DNA of 64,000 nucleotides from NCBI GenBank assembly GCA_963971425.1, contig OZ020520.1, positions 10,043,807 through 10,107,806 of the forward strand, given 5' to 3'. Below, piece after piece: positions 21,661 through 32,486 of the stretch (positions within the stretch are counted from its first letter, which is position 1; every line of letters begins with the position of its first letter). Both the position numbers and the translations under genes were made by a program. Below the pieces are notes generated by a model. That model searched no databases. It had not been told where the DNA came from and saw only the letters and a program-made list of their open reading frames with translations. Source of the stretch: Bryoerythrophyllum caledonicum (taxonomy: Eukaryota; Streptophyta; Bryopsida; Pottiales; Pottiaceae).

Positions 21661-23290
21661 CTGAAAAATCAAATGAGAAATATGAACAAAATTTCGAACA
21701 TGAATGCTTACAATAAATATATGAAAAGCAGACAACTACCTGGTGGTCGCCATCCCAAAGACACAAAACCACAAAACCACAACGTCCAACATAAACGGGA
21801 TGGACAATATACAGCGGCAAGGACATTTATAGATAACAAAGCTGGATAAGTTGGATACAAGCAATTGACGGTCAGATCAAATCTAATCAACGGCGTTGTC
21901 CTAGTTTAAAAACAAAATGCGCGGGGTCGTAGACATCCACAAAGCTTCCACGCTGACGTGTCATGAGCATTAACCATCCGACATACATAAAAAATCCACA
22001 TTCAAACGACATACATCTACAAAGGCCTTACATAGGACATACCTTTACAACGCAATGAACGCCTCGTTGGCAGACCTCCTCCATTGGGTAGCCATAGCGC
22101 CTCCCCTGCACGCATCCTCTGTGCGCCTCCATCGCACCTCCTCCGTGCTTCCATCGCGTCTACCAATAATTGCTCGGTCACTAAGGTCTCAAAGTATACA
22201 CAGCAAGAAGTACACACCAAACACAACAAACAAAGCATAGAAACTAAGGATGGCAAACTCGATGTGGAACAATGCCCACCAGGTTGCTTAAGTACCTTAA
22301 GCAAAGGCCAAAGTGCGCCACTGTTTCCATCACGCGCAACAACGGCCTCAACGCCACCATCGACACAGCCTACTTGTTTCCTATCTTTGGGTGACATTGA
22401 TAACTTAGGAGAGAGACGATGAAGCCCCTACAGCTAATGGCTCAGAGCATTGCGTTGGAACTCCGCAACCATGATGTGGATGAAACACATGGATGGAAAG
22501 ATGACCGATGACCTGAGGAACAAGTTGTCTTCTAGAACCATCCAAACTTTCATCGGATGGCTTAGGTAAGCTCACTTTGATCCAACGGTCGATGGCTAAT
22601 TAGGGTTTTCCATATTCAGCCTCCATCTCGAAGGAGATCTCATTTTCTTCTCAGTAAGGGTGCGGCTTTCATGTTCTATGGTGGACATTGCTCTGTAGTG
22701 CGAGCGCATCATTAGTTGCGAGTGCGTAGTTCTAGCACTTAGTTTGCATTTTGGCCGCAATGGTGCTTCAATAGATATCATTTCGTTTTGTACAATTCTG
22801 CAACTACACAATGTCTTCGTGTGTTTGGTCTGTGTACAGTTGATCACTTGCTGCTCTTGTAATATCCTCTCTTGTGCATATGTGCGTTCATTGTTGTTGG
22901 TCGTATATGTTCATTGTTGTTGGTCGTATGTGTGTATCGTTCCAGCATATGCCAGCATCGTTCGCGAGCTCCATTGGTGACCATGAGTATGACAACATGA
23001 TATACCTTCTCCATGGACTGAGGACATCTGTTCTGGTCAGAACAATTATTCACAGCAGTAATACCTCAAACAATCTTGTACATACTAATCTTGTTTTTCT
23101 TGTTGAACTGAATCGGCAATGATCGTGAACTTCAAACTGTAAAGCAACTATATGAACTTTGAACTGTAAGAAAGCCTCCACAGAAATTACTTCAATATCA
23201 CAGTTGCCACAAACGGGCTGACTTGGGCACAAGCGGGCATCGCGGGTAGCTCAATGCCCAACGGGCAGAAAAAAATCGACCCGGCGTTAC
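21661..23290. other. Upstream (5') side of the recombinase gene within the element
   Basis: Contains the presumed promoter and 5' UTR of the minus-strand recombinase. Short ORFs exist on both strands (for example 22017-22397) but none resembles a known protein or has consistent coding character. Two near-identical TTGTTGGTCGTATGTG-type blocks repeat near 22893-22935. Confidence 0.4.
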
Positions 23291-23414
23291 GTAGGGGGAG
23301 TCCCCCGCGGTCGGGCCTCACGGCCTGTTCGGCTCCCTCCGCGTCGGGCTCCCGCCCTCCGCGTCGGGCGCCTCACAGGCCGTGAGGCCCTCCCGCGCGG
23401 GCCTCCCCCTATAC
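23291..23414. repeat. GC-rich foldback sequence next to the TIR element
   Basis: Arms beginning GTAGGGGGAGTCCC and ending GGCCTCCCCCTATAC pair over about 40 bp, including CCTCACGGCCTGT against ACAGGCCGTGAGG; the loop holds two copies of CCTCCGCGTCGGGC. It lies exactly between the right tip of the TIR element and the resumed GH28 exon at 23415. It may be a separate foldback MITE or part of the larger insertion. Confidence 0.6.
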
Positions 23415-23872
23415 TTGACCGTGCGGAGGATCTCGATCCGGACCAAGTCGTGCGCGCTCAAGGTGGGGAGCGAGACGCGTTATGACATTGCCAATCTTCA
23501 CTTCGAGGACATTGCTGTCGTGGATTCACACCGAGGCTTGGGGATCCAGCTCCGTGATGCAGGTGTGTGTGCCCTCTCTGCCATCCTCAAACCTAACACC
23601 CTAAACCTGAATATCCTTATATCTTTCCATATCTGAATGGGTTGCCATTCATTCTTTCTAAACCGGAATTCTTGTGTCATGCTTCGGTACATAAACATGT
23701 CGCAATTTATCCTTCCTAAACCCCAATCTTTATGCTTCCATATCTGAACATGTAACAAGATATCCTTCCTAAACCCGAAACCCTAGTTCATCGTTCCTAA
23801 ACCCGAAATCCTAAACCCTCGTCTTGAAAAACCTGAACTTTTCATGCTTCAATATCTAACCATCCTACACGT

Positions 23873-24150
23873 GCCCAGGGCGAATTGACCCCCTCATTGG
23901 TACTTACCTGAGGTGGGCCCCGTCTTAATTGCATGGGGTCATTTTTCTGGCCCTCTTATTTTGGGGGGTCTAGAGGCTTTTTAAAGATTTTTTATGACAA
24001 ATTTGATGCCTACGGCTATTGTTTACCCTAGAGGACCCTCCCTTGCTATAAGTAGGGCCCCATCCAAAAACAAAATAGAGGCCAGTTTTGGCTCTACCAC
24101 ATCATGGGCCCCTTGGTAAGTACCAATGAGGGGGTCAATTCGCCCTGGGC
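23873..24150. mobile_element. Mutator-type MITE, copy 1, in a GH28 intron
   Basis: 278 bp with near-perfect 36-bp inverted ends (GCCCAGGGCGAATTGACC... onward). The flanks TCCTACACGT and TCCTACATGC suggest a 9-10 bp duplication, the Mutator pattern. The interior (TCTAGAGGCTTTTT, then GACAAATTTG) matches the element at 28607-28886. Confidence 0.75.
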
Positions 24151-24916
24151 TCCTACATGCCCATTGCCAAATATATAACTTTTACACTATTTTCAGGCAA
24201 GGTGCAAATACAGATCTCATTTCCTCATAAATATCATAATTCTTAATGCTTTTATCATTTTATTTTTTCTACTTCAAGAAGAAGTATGAACTTTTGTTTT
24301 AACCGTTTGGATTTTCAAAATGTGGTTTGGTGTTTTTTGAACTCTTCTATATCTGAACCCTACAGGTAACATCACCAATGTGACGTATGCCAACATCCAA
24401 ATGACAATGTGGTATTACCACCCGTCATGGTGGGGGCTTGCCAAACCCATCTATGTAACTGCTTGTGCGCGCACCTTAGGCTCTACCTCGCTTGGCTCTG
24501 TCAGCGACGTGCGCTATACCATCACCACCACCTCGGAGAACGGCATCTTCTGCTCAGGCGCACCAGAGAGTGTCCTTGATGGATTGCGGTTGCACAATGT
24601 GAGTGTCGTTGGCGAAATGGACGGAGTTCCCTAGCAGGTACTGGAATTATCAGCCCGGCTGCTAGGGATTGGTGGTGGCAGGCAAGGGAATGGCAGGCAT
24701 GTTTGTGCAGTATGTCGGAGACGTCTGGATGGAAGCGGTGCATGTGAGGTGGAGAAGAAGGGAGTTGCCAGATCCGTCAATTCCTTTAAAGCTAAGCTAG
24801 ATTGAATGGGTTGATTGAACCTACTCTTAGTTTTAACTCACAACCATATGTTTTTAATTGTATATAGTCAGCTCTCTCTACAATAGTCGTGTTTGTTTAA
24901 TCAACAACCATGTTTA

Positions 24917-25330
24917 TAGAGGGAGCTAGTTGTGTGTGTAGAGGGACGGAGCTAGCCTTTTGTAGAGGGAGCTTACTGTTTGTATATGGAGCTACATTAT
25001 TTGGGGAGGTTGTCTGTGAAGAGAGCTAGCTATTTGTAGAGGGAGTTGGTTGTTTGTAGAGGGAGTTGGCCTTTTGTAGAGGAAGCTGCATTATATGGAG
25101 AGGTTTGTAGAGTGAGTTGCACTATTTGTAAAGGGAGTTGCATTATTTGAAGAGGTTGTTTGTAGAGGGAGTTGCATTGGCTGTAGAGGCTATTTGCAAA
25201 GGGAGTTGGCTGTTTGTTAAGGGAGGTGACTGTTTGTAGAGGGAATTGGCTATTTGTTAAAGGAGGTGATTGTTTGTAGAGGGAGTTAGCTGTTTGTAGA
25301 AGGAGTTGGTTGTTTCTAGAGCGACCTCGT
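24917..25330 (+). repeat. Degenerate minisatellite of GTTTGTAGAGGGAGTTGGCT units
   Basis: About 20 imperfect copies of an 18-22-bp unit centred on TTTGTAGAGGGAGTTG, directly downstream of the GH28 pseudogene. No coding potential. Confidence 0.8.
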
Positions 25331-26865
25331 TGTTGTAATAGATGCTCTTGTAAGGCGAGCTTATTGTATTAGACTAGCTTCTACCTATGTTGTTGAATAC
25401 AACTATGGCAGTTACCACATGGTGCATTTCATAGAATCCAAATAAAGTAAGAGTAGAATTTTCCAAATATAGTCAATTCTAAAGGTGAAGCATCTCATGT
25501 ATGTTTTGTGTTCAAAATTACTATATTGTGAATTAAATTGTACCAAGAACAATTTATTTGTATGGTACTTCAATCCTTTGTAGTTAGAAAATAGTCTTCT
25601 CATAATATATGTAATATTCTATATTGGAGGGCAAACTTTTGTTCTCATTGGTACATGATTTGTTCCTCTTTTAGAAGTTTACTAGCACTTGACGCTTGCT
25701 TTGCAACACATTAGTCCAACCATTTTAATGTAGTTTTAATATTACAAACTATATTTTTTAAAAAGTAACATGATTCACTCCAAGGTTGGCTGCGCAATTA
25801 ACTGTGCGGTTGACTGCACCGTTCCTATACGGTTGACTGCACCGTTCCTATAGTTCACTCCACGATTGATCGCTGCGTGGTTCACTCTCTGCAATGTACT
25901 ATTTTGCTGCACTCTCACCAAATTAGGGCGATTTGTGAGAGGAGCAGCCAGAAGAGCTGATGTGTGCACTAAAATGGTAGAGGTTTCCTGTCTGCCACAC
26001 CTGCCATGCCCAAGCCAACGTGAAAACATTAAGATAGTCCTACAGCTACACATAAAGATTCATAACGTCACCTGCTCCAGCTTCAAGAGAATTGCTAGAT
26101 TAGCTCATAAATGTAAGAAAATAGAAAATGGGTTTGAACCCACGGATTTGTAAACTGGGTCTGTGGGTCGGAATTCATGTGATCCATATGTGCCCGCTCC
26201 AATCGCTGCAACACCTGCACCATCAATCCACTCCAACTGATCTCAGGCTCAGAGCACGTCACCAAGTGTAGCAATTTCAAGCTAAGAATCACAACCAACA
26301 TCTTCTACCCACACGAAGAATCCCACAACTCACAAACAAGGAGTTGAAAGTGCCACCATCCCCGAATCCCCAAACAAAAAGAGAGAGCAATTAAACCCTA
26401 CGAAAACCAAAACCCCCATAACTAGATTCACGTAGTCCAAACTCCCACACATACAAACCCACACCAAAGATGCATTCCTTCCCACAATTAAGTTACTACA
26501 TACCAGAGAGTGCAGCAACTTTGTGCCAAATACAACCCGCCATCTCCCCCTCCAAAACCTCAAAAACGCTCCACAACCTCGTTGCAGCAACACGTTCACC
26601 CACAAAGGATTAAAACCTCGTCTCTCAAACCCTAAACTCCTGTTACGATTCCCAGACTTCTCCGACGTGGCATGGGTTAAATAATCAAGGTATCATGGAC
26701 CAAGGATTATCTTGATATGAACAAGAAAACAGTTGTTATTGGCACCCAAGCTAATTGTGTTCAGGTTCCGTTTGATGGTGTTTTGAGCCTGTTCTTTCAA
26801 TGGTAGTGGCATAAATGGAAGCAGATGCGGAGAGTGAGGAAGAAGACCATGGTTGATAGATTATC
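25331..26865. other. Gene-poor stretch with a Helitron-like end
   Basis: AT-rich DNA. Apart from the Helitron-type terminus at 25682-25712 and a short repeated GTTGACTGCACCGTTCCTAT near 25810-25850, nothing resembling a gene was seen. Confidence 0.4.
25682..25712 (-). mobile_element. Helitron-type 3' terminus (minus strand)
   Basis: On the minus strand the sequence is GTGTTGCAAAGCAAGCG, a short TTGC/GCAA hairpin, followed about 10 nt later by CTAG and then T. A hairpin near a CTRR end with a following T is the Helitron 3' signature. It matches the end at 54714-54743. No Rep/helicase gene is present in the window. Confidence 0.5.
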
Positions 26866-26960
26866 TTGACATATTCGAAAAAAAACAGTTGGTTTTTTGT
26901 GCAGTGTTTCAGGCTTTTCAATGGTAGTGACATCAATCGTGCAGTTGTGACATTGATCGC

Positions 26961-27393
26961 CATGGAGGGAACCGGTCATATGGAAGATCATGAGGAGGTG
27001 AGAGAGGAGGAGGTCGAGGAGGTGAAAGAGAAGGTTGAGGAGGAGGGTGAGGAGGAGGTGAGAGAGGAGGAGTTGCAGCAGAGGAACAAGGGGTCAGGGG
27101 AGGAGTTTCTGAGCGAGGTTTTGGAGGCGGTGCGCCTGACACGGCAGCCGACGCCGTCGATGGTGCGGCGGGAGAAGCTGGTGCGGGTGATGAAGCGCGA
27201 GATGGAGCGGGCGCTCGCCCGACCCGGCAGCTTCGTGGCGGAGAGCCTGCACTACAACCAGAACCTGGCGCGGGCATATCTCCGGTTTGGCCTGCCCAGC
27301 TGCTCCACCAAGGACGAGCTTGCCATGCGCGAGAATCGCCTCCTGCGCCGCAACAAGATGATGCTCGTGGAGCTCCGCCATGAAGAAAGTTGA
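26961..27393 (+). CDS. Unrecognised ORF with acidic coiled-coil N-terminus
   Basis: Open from an ATG at 26961 (an upstream ATG at 26866 is also in frame) to 27393. Residues 6-45 are Glu/Val-rich heptad-like (EEVEEVKEKVEEEGEEE), then a basic helical region (MVRREKLVRVMKREMERALARPG) and a C-terminal part with SLHYNQNLARAYLRFGLPS and MRENRLLRRNKMMLVELR. The second half has high GC at third codon positions like the GH28 exons and unlike the transposons, which supports a host coding exon. I do not recognise a family. It may be a single-exon gene or a last exon. Confidence 0.45.
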
Positions 27394-28606
27394 TTAGGTG
27401 AAGCTAGCAGATGTCGTCCATTCTTTCTGCTGCAACGAATGTTGGTTGCAAGAGAGGTTTAGGTTGAGTGGTTTCAATGTTCCTCTCATCTGTTTTGGTG
27501 AAACCGTATCTTTCTACATGAGTCAAGATGATTGATGGATTCTGCATGTCAAGAGCCATTAAACATCATGTATGATGCATGATGTTTGATGGCTCAGAAT
27601 GTCAAGATTGCCTTGATTTGCCTGAGGACTGATTGGCGCACAATCAACTGACTGTAACTGGCTGGCAATGGTTTTTGTGCAGAGAATCGATGGAGTGATC
27701 ACGACCAGTGTGTATGCAGGGGCTTATTGTTCAGTTTTCGAGAGCTGTAACCCCTAGCATTTCGCATCAGCAGTGATGGTGCTCATCTGTCAACTGGTGG
27801 CCATGTTTCACAAGCCTCCAAATTTGCAGATTGCCTGTTCAGATTTCAGGAATGTTTACGAGGGCTCTCCCCTTCTCAGGAACTGTAGCTACTAATCATG
27901 TTCACTTGAAGATTGTTGAGAAATTGTTGGATGTTTTCAGCTCTGCCTATCTGCTGCTGATCATTTTGCTGAGGGAAGGCCTCCTTTCTGCAGACGAGTC
28001 TCTGAAAACTGCTGTATGATCTCTCTAGAACAAATCTACAGTAATCTTTGTCTCAGGAAATAGAAAAGAAAATGCAATGGCATGACATGTACTCTTTCAA
28101 CCAGAGGTGGACTTTTTACCAGTTGAATATCCATTTACAATAGGATAGTGCTATCTCTCTGAAACTGAAGGCATCAGAAGAAGGCATCAGAAGTAGGATA
28201 TCATTGAAATGATGAGAGTGGCATCTATAAGATTACCCCCATAACCAACAAGTTAAGCAATGTGCATATATGGTAGAAATAATTCTACCAATTTATTTTC
28301 AGCCATAGCCAATAGTATTACAACTTCAATCCAAGTGATTTCATATTTTCCCAATGAAATGTGAATTAGCTATGAATTTTCAAAGTGTATTGTCATGTTT
28401 AATAGGTGGCCACCAATAGGTACCCCTCAAAAGCGCCGACAAAAAGTATGTGGTCCTTGATTAATAATAAACCTCCATTTGAAGTTGAATGGGTGGTAAT
28501 GGGATGGAAGTGGGTTTGATAAACCCCAATTTTATAGCTGTCGGTAATGGGTTTTGGTTGGTCACTGTAATTGTGTTCGTTCTCTGATTTACAGTTGTGG
28601 AAGACC
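27394..28606. other. No gene seen
   Basis: Follows the ORF above; could contain its 3' UTR. AT-rich, with direct repeats such as AGAAGGCATCAGAAG near 28170-28195. No supported feature. Confidence 0.35.
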
Positions 28607-28886
28607 GGATCTCCTTATTCACCCCGGTCGAGCGTGGGTCGGGCGCCATGCCTAGGTGGGACCATTTTTCAGGCCCTGCCCGATTTAGGTTTCTAGAGGC
28701 TTTTTTTGAATTTTTCTTTGACAAATTTGGGGCTTGCGGCCTCAAGTATTCTCTAGTGGGCCCCCCTTGGATCAAATAGGGCCCCCCTCCAACATAAAAA
28801 TTGGGGCCGGTTTTGTCCCCACCCTCCCCTACCCTTCCAAGCCTGAGGCCCCGACCCACGCTCAACCGGGGTATTTAGGCAAATCC
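28607..28886. mobile_element. Mutator-type MITE, copy 2
   Basis: 280 bp bounded by an exact 9-bp duplication TGGAAGACC (28598-28606 and 28887-28895). Inverted ends run from GGATCTCCTTATTCACCCC through GAGCGTGGGTCGG. The interior is homologous to copy 1 (23873-24150), although the terminal 30 bp differ. Confidence 0.8.
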
Positions 28887-29393
28887 TGGAAGACCAATGA
28901 ATCAATGTAATTATGATGCAACTTTGCTACTCAATATGACCCAATCTCCATACTTGGGGGGTGCACCCATAGTGGTGCTGTAAATCTTGGGGTAGAAGTG
29001 GAACGTTGCAGCCTGGGCAGCTTTCAACTGCAACAACATGGAAACCGACTTCTTAATTAAATCAGTACAGTCAATTTCCTTTACAGCAACATCTGTTAGA
29101 AGAGCCTGGATGCTATTGTAAATGGAGCCATCTATTCTTGTGGTAGATACAAGGGATGGATTTGGTAGATGATGGTAAATTTTGGTAAGACAAACAAGGG
29201 TGTTATGTCTCTTTTTATGTTTTTTTTTTTTTCCAAATCGTCTATGTTTCCATCTTGATTTTGTGCACTGAAATTTTATCCCCGAATTTAAATATGATGA
29301 TGAATTTACCTCCTTTTCTCGTCGATGTGCATTCAGCTCCTTGACAATGTTCAAAAATTTATTGAATTGTACATTGGTTAACCGGCTCCTGCA

Positions 29394-29822
29394 TTGTGTA
29401 CTTTTTTTTGTTTAGAAATTCAGAGAATGGTTATTTGGTACTACAGTATCATAGAATTTGATGTTATTCACAACTGTCAACAAGCTTCTTACCTAACTAG
29501 CCCGAAGAACTCTTTACCCTTGATTCGAGGCGACTTGGCTGCTACGTCACAGCACCAAATTCATGTTGTGTTTGCAGGATATGATCAAGAGAGTGAGTCT
29601 TTCAAATTTGAATTGACTCAAATTCAGAGACTTTTCTTAATCCTGAATGCTTCAATGATTCCACTACCTGGTGAATTGTTGGTAGGAGTCAAAGAACCCA
29701 ATGAACAACTCTGCTTCGACGATGCATCTCTAAATGTGTTAACACTAAAAAAGGAGTATGGTATAATGGTGCATTCAAGAAGAGATTTTTATTTCTTTCT
29801 TCTTTTCTCAGTCACATGTTAG
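29394..29822 (+). CDS. Possible exon of an unrecognised gene
   Basis: About 110 residues from near 29450 have an even, protein-like composition (QHQIHVVFAGYDQESESF, ASMIPLPGELLVGVKEPNE) in an otherwise AT-rich area. No domain is recognised and splice partners are uncertain; a CAG acceptor at 29885 could begin a following exon. Low confidence. Confidence 0.25.
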   Translation: MCTFFCLEIQRMVIWYYSIIEFDVIHNCQQASYLTSPKNSLPLIRGDLAATSQHQIHVVFAGYDQESESFKFELTQIQRLFLILNASMIPLPGELLVGVKEPNEQLCFDDASLNVLTLKKEYGIMVHSRRDFYFFLLFSVTC

Positions 29823-30109
29823 GAATAATTTTATTGCAATGACTACATACCATCATCTAAAGCTCCAGAATTGCTAGTGCCTGCAGGACACATTGGAGAT
29901 GGTTTCTCTGCTCTCATGTATGAAGATTGCCCCTGCTCTGCATCCCATAGTCACCACCAAAAGTTTCAAGAAAAATACAGTTTCTTATGTCAAAAGATCC
30001 TCAAGCAATATTGAGCCTTGTGTGGCATATTTCTGTTGCAATCTGACACACTGCAGCACACTGCACTCATACATGTTAACCCGTAAACGCCGAAGCAACT
30101 AGAAATTGG

Positions 30110-30790
30110 CTTCTCGGATGACATTGTTGGATGGAAATCAACACAAACAACTATTTTTCATCCAATTATTTTTTAGGAGAGTTCCTTGTACGTACAAGCA
30201 TTAGATGATGATGAAATTGGCCTCATTGAGGTAATCATGTTTTATCTGAGAAAGAAAATGCTTGTGACATGGATCTCAATAGAGTGAAATTAAGAAACTT
30301 CTAGCTTTAGCTGTAGATATGAATTCAAGCCATCAAAATGATTTTTTTGAATTTGAGTCCAACTAATGAAATGAAGCTAATAATGTCTAGTTTCCATACC
30401 ATTTTGAAAATTAAAAAAATACGTAAAATTGAATAAGTTCTTGCAATTTGAACTTGGACCTATAACCGTGGCTCTAATTTTAGCCAAACACGGAACTTTC
30501 ATTTTAACCACAAGTTTTGGCACTATAATGTCCACCTTTGGTAAAATTTTCAGAATTTTTTAGCATAATTTGTATTTAATATGAATTTTCTTCACTTTTT
30601 CTTTAGAAAATCACAATAAATTTAAATTTCCACAAAAATTCTATGATTTTTGTAACATAATTGAGACATATGATCTCATCTTCAAATTTTTTTTAAAAAA
30701 TTCCACTTATATTTGATGAGAAACTAGAGCATACAGTTGATTGAAAATTTAGATTGATGCCACAGTCATAGGCTTTGTCCTTTAAGGTTT
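30110..30790. repeat. Dispersed repeat, copy 2 (partner at 15080-15764)
   Basis: Same orientation and order of blocks as copy 1. The right end CCTTTAAGGTTTAA is a degraded version of the CCTTTAAGGGTTAA end. Confidence 0.55.
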
Positions 30791-32093
30791 AAGGAGTAGA
30801 AAAGGTAAGAGGGGAAGAAGAGTGTGAAATTCACCTTGCTCTCCTCCTTTCCAAATGTATATTTGCACCAATGAACTGAATGGCAATCAATGCTACCCAA
30901 TGCACGCTATTTGGGTACCTCATAGCACCCCAAGGTTGTAGTAAGGTAACCCTCTCCATAACCAACAAAAATCCATAGCCAACGCCTAAAAAATTGGGGT
31001 GTATCCAACCCTCTTCCATCCCATTACCACCAACTAAGCTCCAAATGGAGGTTTGCTATTAGTCAAGACCCTTACTTTTGGTCGTTGGTTATGGGGGTAT
31101 CTACTGCTGGCCACCCACTAAACATGGCTGCACAGTTTGAAAATTCATAACTAATTCAGTTTTCATCGGATAAATATGAAATCACTTGGATTGGAATCGA
31201 AATTCTATTGGCTATCACTGAAAAATATTATTATAAATATCTCCTCTCTCCATATATGCACATTCCTTAACTTGTCGGTTTTAGGGGGGCTTACCTTAGG
31301 TGGGGCTTGTGTATTGGAAAAGCCCCACATACCACATACTCATATATAGTATCTAATGTAAATGTAACTAATGTTGCAAAATTTGATTCTATTCAAGAAA
31401 AATTTGGTGGAAGTTCCTCAATTAGATATCCTGTTGTTAAATCCATGGGAGAATGTCAACTAAATACAATCAATTCCCTGTACAGCTGCCTTGTTTGTTT
31501 TACCAAAATTTACCTGCTAGGAAGAGCAGCTAATATTTGGAGCGTTGTACCTTGCTGATTATTCATGGCAAGTGGAAAATTTGACATAGGTGAAGGAAGT
31601 TGGCTTTCAGAGGGTGTTGGCCTTGATGTTGGCCTTGATGTTGGCCTTGATGATGATGCTGATGAGGATGAAGCTAGGTCATCACCCTGGAACTCAACAA
31701 ACAAACAAACCACATAAAAACAACATAATATGATTGGTGAAAGAAAGGAGAAGAGATGGGAATTTTTTGGTTGAATGGTTGAACACAAAATTATGGTCCC
31801 TGGTGTTGATGCTATAAAATCAAGTTGTAAAATAATATATTAATGCTATATAAATTGTATTTCTCTTGCTTCAAATGTTATTATCTATTGATTAGTTCAC
31901 TTAAAATCATAAAGTAAGTTGTACATATTCTTCTAATATTTTTGAAAAAATATTCTTCACATAAGTGAAAAAAGAATTTTGCTATTTGAATCAAGGATGG
32001 TAGTCCTTAGTGACTAAAAATATAGAGAAGGTTGCGATTTCTACTTTCCGTTGATAACAAATAGACTCACCTACTCCAAAAATGCTTAAGATA
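30791..32093. other. Gene-poor stretch
   Basis: AT-rich. Near 31283-31315 a short fragment AGGTGGGGCTTGTGT may be a scrap of the Mutator-type MITE family. A triplicated GTTGGCCTTGAT minisatellite lies at 31615-31650. A block near 30860-30930 loosely resembles 46440-46510. No gene supported. Confidence 0.35.
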
Positions 32094-32097
32094 TTAA

Positions 32098-32482
32098 CCC
32101 TTTAAGGCCAATCGACCATATATGGGTCGTTTTGGGACAAAAACCTTTATAGAAAGCACTACAAGCCACCTCCAAGGAAAAAATAGACCATGACTTAAAG
32201 GTGGAGGAAGATGGGCATATGTTGAGACCATCGCCATCGCAATTGGTGCAAGCATCGGCGAGCTACAATGATTTTTGTGATATAAGTTCGTAGATTTTTG
32301 TGTTGAAATGTACTCGCTGTTTAGATGCCATTCTACTTTATCTAGAACACTTGTAGACCCTTTTGTGATATAAGTTCGTAGATTTTTGTGTTGAAATGTA
32401 CTCGTTGTGTAGATGCCATTCTACATGATCTAGAACACTTGTAGACCCTCATAGGCCAAAAAAACTCATTGACTTTCCAGGG
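32098..32482. mobile_element. TTAA-flanked MITE, family A copy 1
   Basis: 385 bp flanked by TTAA at 32094-32097 and 32483-32486. The left end is CCCTTTAAGG and the right end, reverse-complemented, CCCTGGAAAG. TTAA targets with CCC-starting ends are the piggyBac pattern. The interior contains a duplicated 100-bp block (GTGATATAAGTTCGTAGATTT at about 32277 and 32361). Homologous sequence lies at 45550-45850 and, more distantly, 39411-39713. Confidence 0.65.
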
Positions 32483-32486
32483 TTAA

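Larger units (their letters stand above)
17627..23291 (-). mobile_element. TIR-bounded element carrying a tyrosine recombinase gene
   Basis: The left end reads CGTAACGCCCGGTCAATTTT and the right end, reverse-complemented, CGTAACGCCGGGTCGATTTT: inverted repeats of about 25 bp with two internal mismatches. ACGT occurs at both tips (17626-17629, 23289-23292), so it is either a palindromic 4-bp duplication or part of the TIR. Both ends are rich in CGGGCA/TGCCCG subterminal motifs (left 17698-17755, right 23205-23270). The insertion splits a GH28 exon. The only clear gene inside is the recombinase on the minus strand. A copy of the TIR core TAACGCCCGGTCAA also lies in an intron at 19899-19912. Confidence 0.7.
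16727..24800 (+). pseudogene. GH28 polygalacturonase-like gene, split and frameshifted
   Basis: A plant GH28 pectinase-type gene, predicted to be secreted and act on cell-wall pectin. Exons: 16727-17325, 17444-17627, 23415-23562, 24366-24800. The N-terminus is a signal peptide (hydrophobic VSFVILSILALMSSSSLMA). Beta-helix family features: FNATGNGKDDDTRALQSAI, GGGTVSGQG, GDDAICAK (motif II) and IRTKS (motif IV-like). The usual catalytic motif NTDG reads NTNG, losing one catalytic Asp. Exon 2 is cut between Asn and Leu of a GPLVN/LTVRR segment by the 17628-23414 insertions. The last exon has a frameshift near 24632 and a TAG inside WNYQPGC/GLVV, where the family has Gln. Exons are GC-rich unlike their surroundings, as for a host gene. 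Non-functional as it stands. Confidence 0.85.

Noticed and set aside
17628-23414. Reading the whole interval as a long natural GH28 intron
   Set aside because: There is no AG acceptor at the exon restart (ACTTG before ACC), and inverted ends and foldback structure mark it as an insertion.
26933-27381. Minus-strand Pro/Ser/Ala-rich ORFs opposite 26961-27393
   Set aside because: They are antisense shadows of the GC-rich plus-strand frame, which has the more plausible residue composition.
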